Shown: piece by piece, positions 57,145-64,000 of the stretch
How the letters are laid out: each line of letters begins with the position of its first letter
Position numbering within the stretch: the first letter of the stretch is position 1
The notes under the pieces: generated by a model
What the model saw: only the letters and a program-made list of their open reading frames with translations
Databases searched by the model: none
Told to the model about the DNA's origin: nothing
Position numbers and translations under genes: made by a program
Assembly (NCBI RefSeq): GCF_014302995.1
Contig: NZ_CP060295.1
Location: 4,455,501 to 4,519,500 of the forward strand
Source: Variovorax sp. PAMC26660
Lineage (GTDB): Bacteria; Pseudomonadota; Gammaproteobacteria; Burkholderiales; Burkholderiaceae_C
DNA length: 64,000 bases
Reading direction: 5' to 3'

Positions 57145-58622
57145 AAGTACTGATCGCCCGCCTCAACCACGAGACCAACACCTTCTCGCCTGTGCCCACG
57201 CCGCTCGCGGCCTTCGGCCCCGATGGCCCGACTTTCGGCGAGCAGGCCTACAAGGACAACAAGGGCATGCGCACCGCCATGTCGGCCTTCATCGACCTGG
57301 CCGAGCAGGCCGGTGCCACGCTGGTCACGCCGGTGTCGGCCTCGGCCAACCCGAGCGGGCCGGTCGATGCGCAGGCTTACACCACGTTGACGCAGTGCAT
57401 CGTCGATGCAGTGCCGGGCTGCGACGCCATCCTGCTCGACCTGCACGGCGCGATGGTGGCGCAGAACAGCGTCGATGGCGAAGGCGACCTGCTCGTTCGG
57501 CTGCGCGCCGCGGCGCCCGGTGTGCCCATCGGCGTGGCGCTCGACCTGCATGCCAACGTCACGCCGGCCATGGTCGAAAACGCTGATGTGATCGTCGGCT
57601 TCAAGACCTATCCGCACATCGACATGTACGAGACCGGCGACCACGCCGGCCGCCTGCTGTTCGACCTGCTGGCCGGCCGCAGCAAGCCCGCGATGCGCTG
57701 GCACCCGTTGCCATTGATGGCGCACACGCTGCGCAGCGCGTCGTTCACCGGCGCGATGCAGCGGGCCATTGAGGCCGCGCGCGAAGCCGAGAAGTCGGAA
57801 TCGCTGGCGGTGTCGATCCTTGCGGGCTTCTCGCTGTCGGACATCGAGGCGCCCTGCATGAGCGTGATCGTGGTCGATGCGCAATCGCCCGAGCGCGCGC
57901 AGGCCACGGCGGATCGCATCGCCGGGCAGATGTGGGCCGAGCGCGAGGCCTTCATCTACCGCAGCGAACCGCTGGCCGAATCGGTGGCGCGCGCCAAGCT
58001 CATCGCCCACGGCGCCACGCGCCCGGTGCTGCTGCTCGACCATGGCGACAACTGCATGTCGGGTGGCAGTTGCGACAGCATGGACGTGCTGCAGGAGGCG
58101 CTGGCGCAGGGGCTGCACGGCATCGGCGTGGGCCCGCTGTGCGACCCCGAGGCGGTGCGCGAGCTGATCGCGGCGGGCGAGGGCGCGCAGGTGACGGTCG
58201 CGCTCGGCAACAAGGTCTCGCTCGAAGGCATCGGCCTGAAGAAAACGCCGGTGCGGCTGACCGGCACCGTGCGCAGCATCAGCAACGGCGAGTACGTGAT
58301 CACCGGCCCCACCTACACCGGCCAGCGCAGCAGCATGGGGCGCACGGTGCTGTTCGACATCGGCACGGCGCGCATCGTGGTGACCGAGCGCACGCAAGAG
58401 CCGTGGGACATCGGCGTGTTCGAGTGCGCCGGGCTCGATCCGCGAACGGAGCGTTTTCTTCTGCTCAAGTCGCGCATGTACTGCCGGCCGGTGTTCGAGC
58501 CGCTGTCGGCGGCGCTGGTGGAGTGCGACAGCCCCGGTGTGACAAGTTCGGACTACAGCCTGTTCCCGTTCAGCAAGGTGCGCCGGCCGGTGTTTCCGCT
58601 GGATGCGGTGCCGGCCGCATAA
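57141..58622 (+). CDS. M81 family metallopeptidase (MlrC-like), copy 2
   Basis: 493-residue M81 protein. The N-terminus MKVLIARLNHETNTFSPVPT is the family start. D135-x-H137 and H159 give the D-x-H-x21-H ligand spacing seen in copy 1. SGGSCDSMDVLQEALAQGL lies in the second domain. It is the last gene of the transporter-M20 operon. In related proteins the chemistry is amide hydrolysis of peptide-like compounds; here the substrate is probably the imported molecule, perhaps after the M20 step. Copy 1 and copy 2 share the fold but are clearly divergent. Confidence 0.9.
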   Translation: MKVLIARLNHETNTFSPVPTPLAAFGPDGPTFGEQAYKDNKGMRTAMSAFIDLAEQAGATLVTPVSASANPSGPVDAQAYTTLTQCIVDAVPGCDAILLDLHGAMVAQNSVDGEGDLLVRLRAAAPGVPIGVALDLHANVTPAMVENADVIVGFKTYPHIDMYETGDHAGRLLFDLLAGRSKPAMRWHPLPLMAHTLRSASFTGAMQRAIEAAREAEKSESLAVSILAGFSLSDIEAPCMSVIVVDAQSPERAQATADRIAGQMWAEREAFIYRSEPLAESVARAKLIAHGATRPVLLLDHGDNCMSGGSCDSMDVLQEALAQGLHGIGVGPLCDPEAVRELIAAGEGAQVTVALGNKVSLEGIGLKKTPVRLTGTVRSISNGEYVITGPTYTGQRSSMGRTVLFDIGTARIVVTERTQEPWDIGVFECAGLDPRTERFLLLKSRMYCRPVFEPLSAALVECDSPGVTSSDYSLFPFSKVRRPVFPLDAVPAA

Positions 58623-58712
58623 CCTCCCACGTCATCGACGCGCGGCGCGTGCGACGCGACCATTCCTTCACCCCGCGATGTTGCGGGCCTGAACCCCAAA
58701 GGAATCGTCACC

Positions 58713-59090
58713 ATGAACACCGCCGCACACGACGCCACCACCATCGCCCATGGCTACATCGCCGTGTGGAATGAAACCGACGCCGCTCGCCGCGCCGAGC
58801 TGATCGAGGCCGGCTGGACCGCCAACGCACACTACGTCGACCCGATGGCGCAAGCCAGCGGCCGCGAGCAGATCAGCGCGCTGGTCGGCGCGGTGCATCA
58901 GCGCTACCCGGGCTTTCGCTTCAACCTGTTCGGCAAGGCCGAGGCGCATGGCGACAACCTGCGCTTTTCGTGGACGCTGGGCCCGAGCGGCGCCGAAGAC
59001 CTGATCCAGGGCACGGATTTCGTCCAGCTCGATGCAGGCAAGCTGCGCTCGGTGACCGGCTTCCTGGACAAGGTGCCGGTCGGCGCGTGA
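58713..59090 (+). CDS. SnoaL-like (NTF2-fold) protein
   Basis: 125-residue protein of the SnoaL-like/NTF2 fold family. Landmarks are the N-terminal helix with AHGYIAVWNETDAARR, HYVDPMAQASGREQI and the final beta segment with GTDFVQLDAGKLRSV. Such proteins act as small isomerases, hydrolases or binding proteins, and the activity cannot be predicted. AAAGGA precedes the ATG. It follows the M81 gene by 90 bases on the same strand, so it may belong to the operon or be independent. Confidence 0.8.
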   Translation: MNTAAHDATTIAHGYIAVWNETDAARRAELIEAGWTANAHYVDPMAQASGREQISALVGAVHQRYPGFRFNLFGKAEAHGDNLRFSWTLGPSGAEDLIQGTDFVQLDAGKLRSVTGFLDKVPVGA

Positions 59091-59123
59091 ACAAGGCCTG
59101 AACGAAAGCCGAACAGCGGACGT

Positions 59124-60263
59124 TCAGTCCGAGCCACCGGCGGGCCGGCCGCGCCAGAGCTTGCGGTAGACAGTGGCCCGGCTGATGCCCAGTGCACGTG
59201 CCGCCTCGGCGACATTGCCGCGCGCATCGGCCACCGCCTTGCGGATCAGCGCGGTTTCCACATCGCGCAGCCTTGGCCGGGCATCGGGGAGCGCAGCGCC
59301 CGTGATGCCGTTGCCACCGCGCTGGGGCCGCACCTGCACGCGCAGGCCCGACCACAGAGGCACTTCGAGCACCGCATCGCCTCGGCGGGCCGCGTCGAAC
59401 ATCATGTGCAGAGGCAGGGCGAACAGATCGTTGAAATGCAAGGCGTGCTGGCTGCGCGCCAGCGGCTGGTGCAGCATCTGCCGCGCGGCGGCATTGGCGC
59501 CGGTGACGCTGCCGCCGGCATCGATGCACAACAGGCCTTCGGTGGCCTCGCTGCTCGGGCTGCCGGGCCATGCAAGGTGCAGCAGCAGCTCGCAGGGTTC
59601 GAGCATCACCAGCATGTTCTCGATGCTGCGCGCGGACAGCGTGGCCAGGTGCCGCAGCTCGGGCCGCTCGACCACCTGCACGCCTGTCAGGTCGAGCATG
59701 CCGATGCAGTCGCCTCGAGGACCGAAGAGCGGCGCGCCGGCGCAACTGTAGACGCTGGTGTCATCGAAGAAGTGTTCGCCGCGGTGCAGCCACACCGATT
59801 CCTGCTCGGCCAGCGCGGTGCCGATGGCCGAGGTGCCGATGGCGTGTTCCGACAGGTCGACGCCGATGCGCCCGATGTCGCGCGCATAGCGGCTGGCGGC
59901 ATCGGCGCCGTCGGGCAGCGTGCCCACGTCGACCACGATGCCGTTGGCGTCGGTCAGGATCGCGAAGTAGCGGGTGTCCGCGATGGCGCGCGACAGCCGC
60001 TCGATGACGGGGCGGGCCACCGACACCAGCGCCCGGTTGCACTCGGCGACGTCGCTGCTGTCCGACCGGCTCACCGGGTCGAAGCTCACGCGCTGCTGTG
60101 GGCGCCGGCCCGACTCGATGCACCGCTGCCACGAGCGGGAGATCCATGAATCGACGCAGGCACTGCCGCGCGCGCGGGAAGCCTCGCCGTGAATCAGTTC
60201 GCGGCGCGCTTGGGCGATGGCCAGAGAGCGCTCAGGCAGTGGCGAAACGATAGAGGCGGGCAT
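59124..60263 (-). CDS. AcoR-like regulator with GAF and Fis-type HTH but no sigma-54 AAA+ domain
   Basis: 379 residues. A GAF domain spans about residues 90-215 (YFAILTDANGIVVDVGT, SEHAIGTSAIGTALAEQE), a PAS-like region 240-310, and a Fis-type helix-turn-helix 332-372 (EAARALGISRATVYRKLW). AcoR and similar activators have a central AAA+ ATPase with Walker A and GAFTGA; neither is present here, and the region joining PAS to HTH is only about 20 residues. It therefore cannot activate sigma-54 promoters directly. ATG 60263 gives MPASIVSPLPER. It is divergent from coxSLM and probably regulates it. Confidence 0.85.
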   Translation of the reverse strand: MPASIVSPLPERSLAIAQARRELIHGEASRARGSACVDSWISRSWQRCIESGRRPQQRVSFDPVSRSDSSDVAECNRALVSVARPVIERLSRAIADTRYFAILTDANGIVVDVGTLPDGADAASRYARDIGRIGVDLSEHAIGTSAIGTALAEQESVWLHRGEHFFDDTSVYSCAGAPLFGPRGDCIGMLDLTGVQVVERPELRHLATLSARSIENMLVMLEPCELLLHLAWPGSPSSEATEGLLCIDAGGSVTGANAAARQMLHQPLARSQHALHFNDLFALPLHMMFDAARRGDAVLEVPLWSGLRVQVRPQRGGNGITGAALPDARPRLRDVETALIRKAVADARGNVAEAARALGISRATVYRKLWRGRPAGGSD

Positions 60264-60299
60264 CGTGTGGATTCGCACGTGTGGGGCGTCTTTTCCCGG

Positions 60300-60315
60300 C
60301 TTGCCAAATGGCAAG
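60300..60315. promoter_or_regulatory. Palindrome between the GAF-Fis regulator and coxS
   Basis: CTTGCCA-AA-TGGCAAG, an almost perfect inverted repeat (7-bp arms), lies in the 179-base divergent control region. It is a candidate operator for the GAF/Fis regulator. Confidence 0.5.
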
Positions 60316-60442
60316 TTGTTTCATTTTGAGAATTTCACGCGGTCTGTGCAAGTGTCAAGGGTTTTGCCTAGGATAGTGCGAAAGGTGGGCATCCAAGATG
60401 CTTTTTGCTGAATCAGCCATCACCTTTCACGGAGACAGCCAC

Positions 60443-60940
60443 ATGCAGGTCGCTTTCAAGGTCAACGGCCGCCCGGTCACGGTCGACGCTCCTCCCAACA
60501 CCTTTCTTGTGCACGCGATCCGCGAGCACCTCCACCTGACGGGCACCCACGTCGGCTGCGACACCGCCCAATGCGGCGCCTGCACCGTCCACGTGAACGG
60601 ACGGGCCATCAAATCATGCAATGTATTGGTCGCCCAGGCGGCCGGTGCCGACATCACCACCATCGAGGGCATTGCCGAAGCCGACGGCACCATGCACCCC
60701 ATGCAGGCGGCCTTCAAGGAGTGCCATGGCCTGCAGTGCGGTTTTTGCACGCCTGGCATGGTCATGAGCGCCATCGACCTGTGTACGCACCACCCCAGGT
60801 CGAGCGAATCCGAGATCCGCGAACTGCTCGACGGCAACCTGTGCCGCTGCACCGGCTACCAGAACATCGTGAAGGCCGTGAAGATGGGCGGCGAGGCGAT
60901 GGCCTCGGGCACCCCGGTCAAGACAACCGTCACGGCGTGA
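60443..60940 (+). CDS. coxS: CO dehydrogenase/xanthine dehydrogenase-family [2Fe-2S] subunit
   Basis: 165-residue small subunit of a molybdenum hydroxylase. It carries two [2Fe-2S] clusters: the ferredoxin-type [15 protein letters not shown] and the helical [10 protein letters not shown] with [10 protein letters not shown]. The ATG at 60443 ([14 protein letters not shown]) has GGAGACAGCC upstream; the longer frame from 60398 is not needed. It starts the coxS-coxL-coxM operon. Electrons from the molybdenum centre pass through it to FAD on CoxM. Confidence 0.95.
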   Translation: MQVAFKVNGRPVTVDAPPNTFLVHAIREHLHLTGTHVGCDTAQCGACTVHVNGRAIKSCNVLVAQAAGADITTIEGIAEADGTMHPMQAAFKECHGLQCGFCTPGMVMSAIDLCTHHPRSSESEIRELLDGNLCRCTGYQNIVKAVKMGGEAMASGTPVKTTVTA

Positions 60941-60953
60941 AGGGAGCAGCATC

Positions 60954-63338
60954 ATGGGTGCTTCCGACTTCTCCAACCTGCCGCACATCGGCGAAGCCCT
61001 GCGGCGCAAGGAAGACTATCGCTTCCTGACCGGCGCGGGCAACTACACCGACGACATCACGCTGGCCAACCAGAGCCATGCGGTCTTCGTGCGCTCGCCG
61101 CACGCCCATGCCACCGTCAATTCGGTCGACATCTCCGAGGCCATGAAGATGCCCGGTGTGGTCGGTATCTTCAGCGGCAAGGACATCGAGGGAAAAATGG
61201 GGGGGCTGCCTTGCGGCTGGCTCATCAACAACCCCGACGGCACCCCCATGAAGGAGCCGATGCACCCGATCCTGGCGATCAACAAGGTGCGCTTCGTGGG
61301 CGACCACGTGGCCATGGTGGTCGCCGAAACGGTCGAGCAGGCCAAGAATGCCGCCGAAGCCGTGGTGGTCGACTACGGCGTGCTGCCCGCGCTCGTGAGC
61401 GTGGCCGATGCGGCGAAGAAGGCCGGCAGCACCACGCTGCACGACGAAGCGCCCGACAACCAGTGCTACAAGTGGGTGCTGGGCGACAAGGCGGCGGTCG
61501 ATACGGTGTTCACCACGGCCGCGCATGTGACGAAGCTCGACCTTGTCAACAACCGGCTGATTCCCAACCCGATCGAGCCGCGCGTGGCCATCGGCAGCTA
61601 CAGCAGGGGCACCGACGAGTACACGCTCTACGTGTCGAACCAGAACCCGCACGTTGAACGCCTCTTGATGACGGCTTTCGTGCTGGGCCTGCCCGAGCAC
61701 AAGGTGCGCGTGATCGCACCTGATGTGGGCGGTGGCTTCGGCTCCAAGATCTTTTTGTATGCCGAAGACGTGTGCCTGACCTGGGCCTCCAAGCAGCTCA
61801 ACCGCAACATCAAGTGGACGGCGGAACGCTCGGAATGCTTTTTGTCCGATGCGCACGGCCGCGACCACGTGAGCCACGCCGAAATGGCGATGGACAAAGA
61901 CGGCAAGTTCCTCGCGATGCGCGTGCACACCGACGCCAACCTCGGCGCCTACCTGTCGACCTTCTCGACGGCAGTGCCGACCATCCTCTACGCCACGTTG
62001 CTCGCGGGCCAATACACCACGCCGCAGATCTACGTCGAGGTCGATGCCTGGTTCACCAACACCTCGCCGGTCGATGCCTACCGTGGAGCAGGGCGGCCCG
62101 AGGCTACTTACCTGCTGGAGCGGCTGGTGTCGCGCTGCGCCTGGGAAATGAACCTGGGCCAGGACGAGATCCGCAAGCGCAACTTCATCACCACCTTCCC
62201 GTACCAGACGCCGGTTGCGCTGCAGTACGACACCGGCGACTTCCATGCCTGCATGGACAAGGCGCGCGTGCTGGCCGATGTCGAGGGCTATGCGCAGCGC
62301 AAGGCCGCGACAGAGGCCAAGGGCAAGCTGCGCGGCATGGGCTATTCGAGCTACATCGAGGCTTGCGGCATTGCGCCGTCAAACATCGCGGGTGCGCTCG
62401 GCGCGCGCGCCGGCCTGTTCGAGTGCGGCGAAATCCGCGTGCACCCGACCGGCAGCGTGACGGTGTTCACCGGCTCGCACAGCCACGGCCAGGGCCATGA
62501 AACCACCTTCGCGCAAGTCGTTGCCGCGCGCCTGGGCATTCCGGTCGACAACGTCGACGTGGTGCACGGCGACACCGGCCGCGTGCCCTTCGGCATGGGC
62601 ACCTACGGTTCGCGCTCCATCTCGGTCGGCGGCGCGGCCATCATGAAGGCGCTCGACAAGATCGAGACCAAGGCCAAGAAGATCGCCGCGCACCTGATGG
62701 AGGCCAGCGACGCCGACATCGAGTTCGCAAATGGCGAGTTCACGGTCAAGGGCACCGACAAGAAGATTCCGTTCGGCCAGGTGGCGCTCACGGCCTACGT
62801 GCCGCACAACTACCCGCTCGACAAGCTCGAGCCGGGCCTGAACGAAACCGCGTTCTACGATCCGACCAACTTCACCTTCCCCGGCGGCACCTACATCTGC
62901 GAGGTCGAGATCGACAGGCAGACCGGCGAAGTGAAGATCGACCGCTTCACCGCCGTGGACGACTTCGGCACCATCATCAACCCGATGATCGTCGAGGGCC
63001 AGGTGCATGGCGGGCTGGTGCAGGGCATTGGCCAGGCACTGCTCGAGAACTGCGTCTACGACAACGAAACCGGCCAGCTGCTCACCGGCAGCTTCATGGA
63101 CTACGCCATGCCAAGAGCGGGCGACTTTCCGCAGTTCAAGCTCGACACCGTGTGCACCCCGTGCACCCACAACCCGTTGGGCACCAAGGGCTGCGGCGAG
63201 GCGGGGGCCATCGGCTCGCCGCCGGCCGTCATCAACGCCGTGCTCGACGCGCTGGCGCCGCTGGGCGTCAAGGATTTCGACATGCCCGCATCGTCCAGCC
63301 GCGTCTGGGAAGCGATGCAGGCCGCCGCCAAGCACTAA
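60954..63338 (+). CDS. coxL: CO dehydrogenase-like molybdenum-binding large subunit (form II type)
   Basis: 794-residue large subunit of the xanthine dehydrogenase/CO dehydrogenase family. Molybdopterin-site motifs are VGGGFGSKIF and the active-site loop AYRGAGR at residues 375-381. The latter is the form II signature; true CO-oxidising form I enzymes have AYxCSFR. The catalytic glutamate region GCGEAGAIGSPPAV lies near the C-terminus. Form II enzymes may oxidise CO weakly or act on aldehydes, purines or other substrates, so a CO role is not claimed. It follows coxS after 13 bases. Confidence 0.93.
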   Translation: MGASDFSNLPHIGEALRRKEDYRFLTGAGNYTDDITLANQSHAVFVRSPHAHATVNSVDISEAMKMPGVVGIFSGKDIEGKMGGLPCGWLINNPDGTPMKEPMHPILAINKVRFVGDHVAMVVAETVEQAKNAAEAVVVDYGVLPALVSVADAAKKAGSTTLHDEAPDNQCYKWVLGDKAAVDTVFTTAAHVTKLDLVNNRLIPNPIEPRVAIGSYSRGTDEYTLYVSNQNPHVERLLMTAFVLGLPEHKVRVIAPDVGGGFGSKIFLYAEDVCLTWASKQLNRNIKWTAERSECFLSDAHGRDHVSHAEMAMDKDGKFLAMRVHTDANLGAYLSTFSTAVPTILYATLLAGQYTTPQIYVEVDAWFTNTSPVDAYRGAGRPEATYLLERLVSRCAWEMNLGQDEIRKRNFITTFPYQTPVALQYDTGDFHACMDKARVLADVEGYAQRKAATEAKGKLRGMGYSSYIEACGIAPSNIAGALGARAGLFECGEIRVHPTGSVTVFTGSHSHGQGHETTFAQVVAARLGIPVDNVDVVHGDTGRVPFGMGTYGSRSISVGGAAIMKALDKIETKAKKIAAHLMEASDADIEFANGEFTVKGTDKKIPFGQVALTAYVPHNYPLDKLEPGLNETAFYDPTNFTFPGGTYICEVEIDRQTGEVKIDRFTAVDDFGTIINPMIVEGQVHGGLVQGIGQALLENCVYDNETGQLLTGSFMDYAMPRAGDFPQFKLDTVCTPCTHNPLGTKGCGEAGAIGSPPAVINAVLDALAPLGVKDFDMPASSSRVWEAMQAAAKH

Positions 63339-63358
63339 AACAAAGAAGGAATCACACC

Positions 63359-64000
63359 ATGTATGCCTTCACACTCGAACGGCCCGCCTCCCTGGCCGAT
63401 GCGGCCAAACTCATCGCTGCCGGCGGCAAGCCGCTGGCAGGCGGACAGACGCTGCTGGCCTCCATGAAGCTGCGGCTCTCGGCACCCGAACAACTGGTGG
63501 ACCTGAGCGGCATCAAGGAACTCACCGGCATCAGGAAAGACGGCAACAACATCACCATCGGCGCCATGTCGCGTCACCTCGACGTGGCGAACAACACCGA
63601 CGTGAAGACCGCTTATCCGGCATTGGCCGACCTGGCCTCGCGCATCGGCGACCGGCAGGTGCGTGCCATGGGCACCATCGGCGGCTCGGTGGCCAACAAC
63701 GATCCGGCCGCGTGCTACCCCAGCGCGGTGCTGGGCTCGGGCGCCACCGTCATCACCTCGAAGCGCGAGATTGCGGCCGACGATTTCTTCCAGGGCCTGT
63801 TCACCACGGCACTGGGAGAAGACGAACTGATCACCGCGATCCGCTTTCCGATTCCGAAGCGCGCCGTGTATGAAAAGCTGCGCCAGAAGGCGTCGAACTT
63901 CCCACTCGTGGGCATCTTCCTGGCGCTGTACGACAACGGCGTGCGCGTGGCCGTCACCGGCGCGGGCAACGGCGTGTTCCGCCATGCAGGACTGGAAGAC
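63359..64000 (+). CDS. coxM: CO dehydrogenase-like FAD-binding medium subunit (partial)
   Basis: The first 214 codons of an FAD-binding subunit; the gene runs off the right edge. It begins MYAFTLERPASLADAAK after AAGAAGGAA. FAD motifs of the family are AGGQTLLASMKLRL and TIGGSVANNDPAACYP. It completes a coxS-coxL-coxM order, the reverse of the usual M-S-L order of form I operons. Flavin on this subunit passes electrons to the quinone or another acceptor. Confidence 0.92.
   Translation, partial: MYAFTLERPASLADAAKLIAAGGKPLAGGQTLLASMKLRLSAPEQLVDLSGIKELTGIRKDGNNITIGAMSRHLDVANNTDVKTAYPALADLASRIGDRQVRAMGTIGGSVANNDPAACYPSAVLGSGATVITSKREIAADDFFQGLFTTALGEDELITAIRFPIPKRAVYEKLRQKASNFPLVGIFLALYDNGVRVAVTGAGNGVFRHAGLED

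Noticed and set aside
60443..63338. True aerobic CO dehydrogenase
   Set aside because: The active-site loop is AYRGAGR, the form II signature, and not AYxCSFR.

Overview
The window is GC-rich, gene-dense bacterial chromosome with long operons and 4-bp stop/start overlaps. Gene content (Rieske oxygenase next to xseB-ispA-dxs, many periplasmic binding-protein transporters, CO-dehydrogenase-like hydroxylases, LysR and GntR regulators) points to a metabolically versatile betaproteobacterium of the Comamonadaceae, most like Variovorax. That assignment is inference from gene order and style, not a database match. No rRNA, tRNA, CRISPR array, transposase or phage gene was recognised.

Layout. 1-5629 (minus): a peptide-type ABC transporter (binding protein, DppB, truncated DppC) with an M81 metallopeptidase and a FAD oxidoreductase; a divergent XRE-cupin regulator follows, and three AATTTGCG-type palindromes lie between them. 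6598-8322: a small membrane protein and an exported M20 carboxypeptidase. 8469-15727 (minus): a Q-rich DUF3300 lipoprotein, DUF3299 protein, FtsX-type permease, ATPase, DUF2796/ZrgA-like protein (a probable zinc-handling operon), a rhodanese and a DMT transporter. 15865-20241: Rieske oxygenase, then xseB-ispA-dxs. 20718-25272 (minus): livFGMH and its binding protein. 25497-26576: a TRAP binding protein whose leader carries a terminator-like hairpin.

26681-38396 is mixed: a VOC protein, several exported or membrane proteins without clear function, a RlmN-family radical SAM protein plus a detached fragment of such a gene, TRAP permeases DctQM, an EgtB/SenA-like protein with an altered metal site, and an MFS transporter. 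38501-44899 is a compact phosphonate cluster: LysR, iron-type alcohol dehydrogenase, organophosphate-family transporter, phosphonoacetate hydrolase, phosphonoacetaldehyde dehydrogenase. 44957-48913 holds mmsA, an omega-amino acid aminotransferase and a divergent LysR.

49188-59090: a FadR-type regulator divergent from an eight-gene operon with a complete branched-chain-type ABC transporter, an M20 amidohydrolase, a second binding protein and a second M81 metallopeptidase, followed by a SnoaL-like protein. 59124-64000: a GAF/Fis regulator lacking the sigma-54 AAA+ domain, divergent from coxS-coxL-coxM (form II type), the last gene cut by the window edge.

Two copies of a ~250-bp intergenic element (20321-20571 and 48924-49170) each contain two large hairpins carrying the same 36-bp core in opposite orientations. 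The least described items are this element, the phosphonate cluster, the transporter plus M20/M81 operon, the three-operator region and the detached rlmN fragment.
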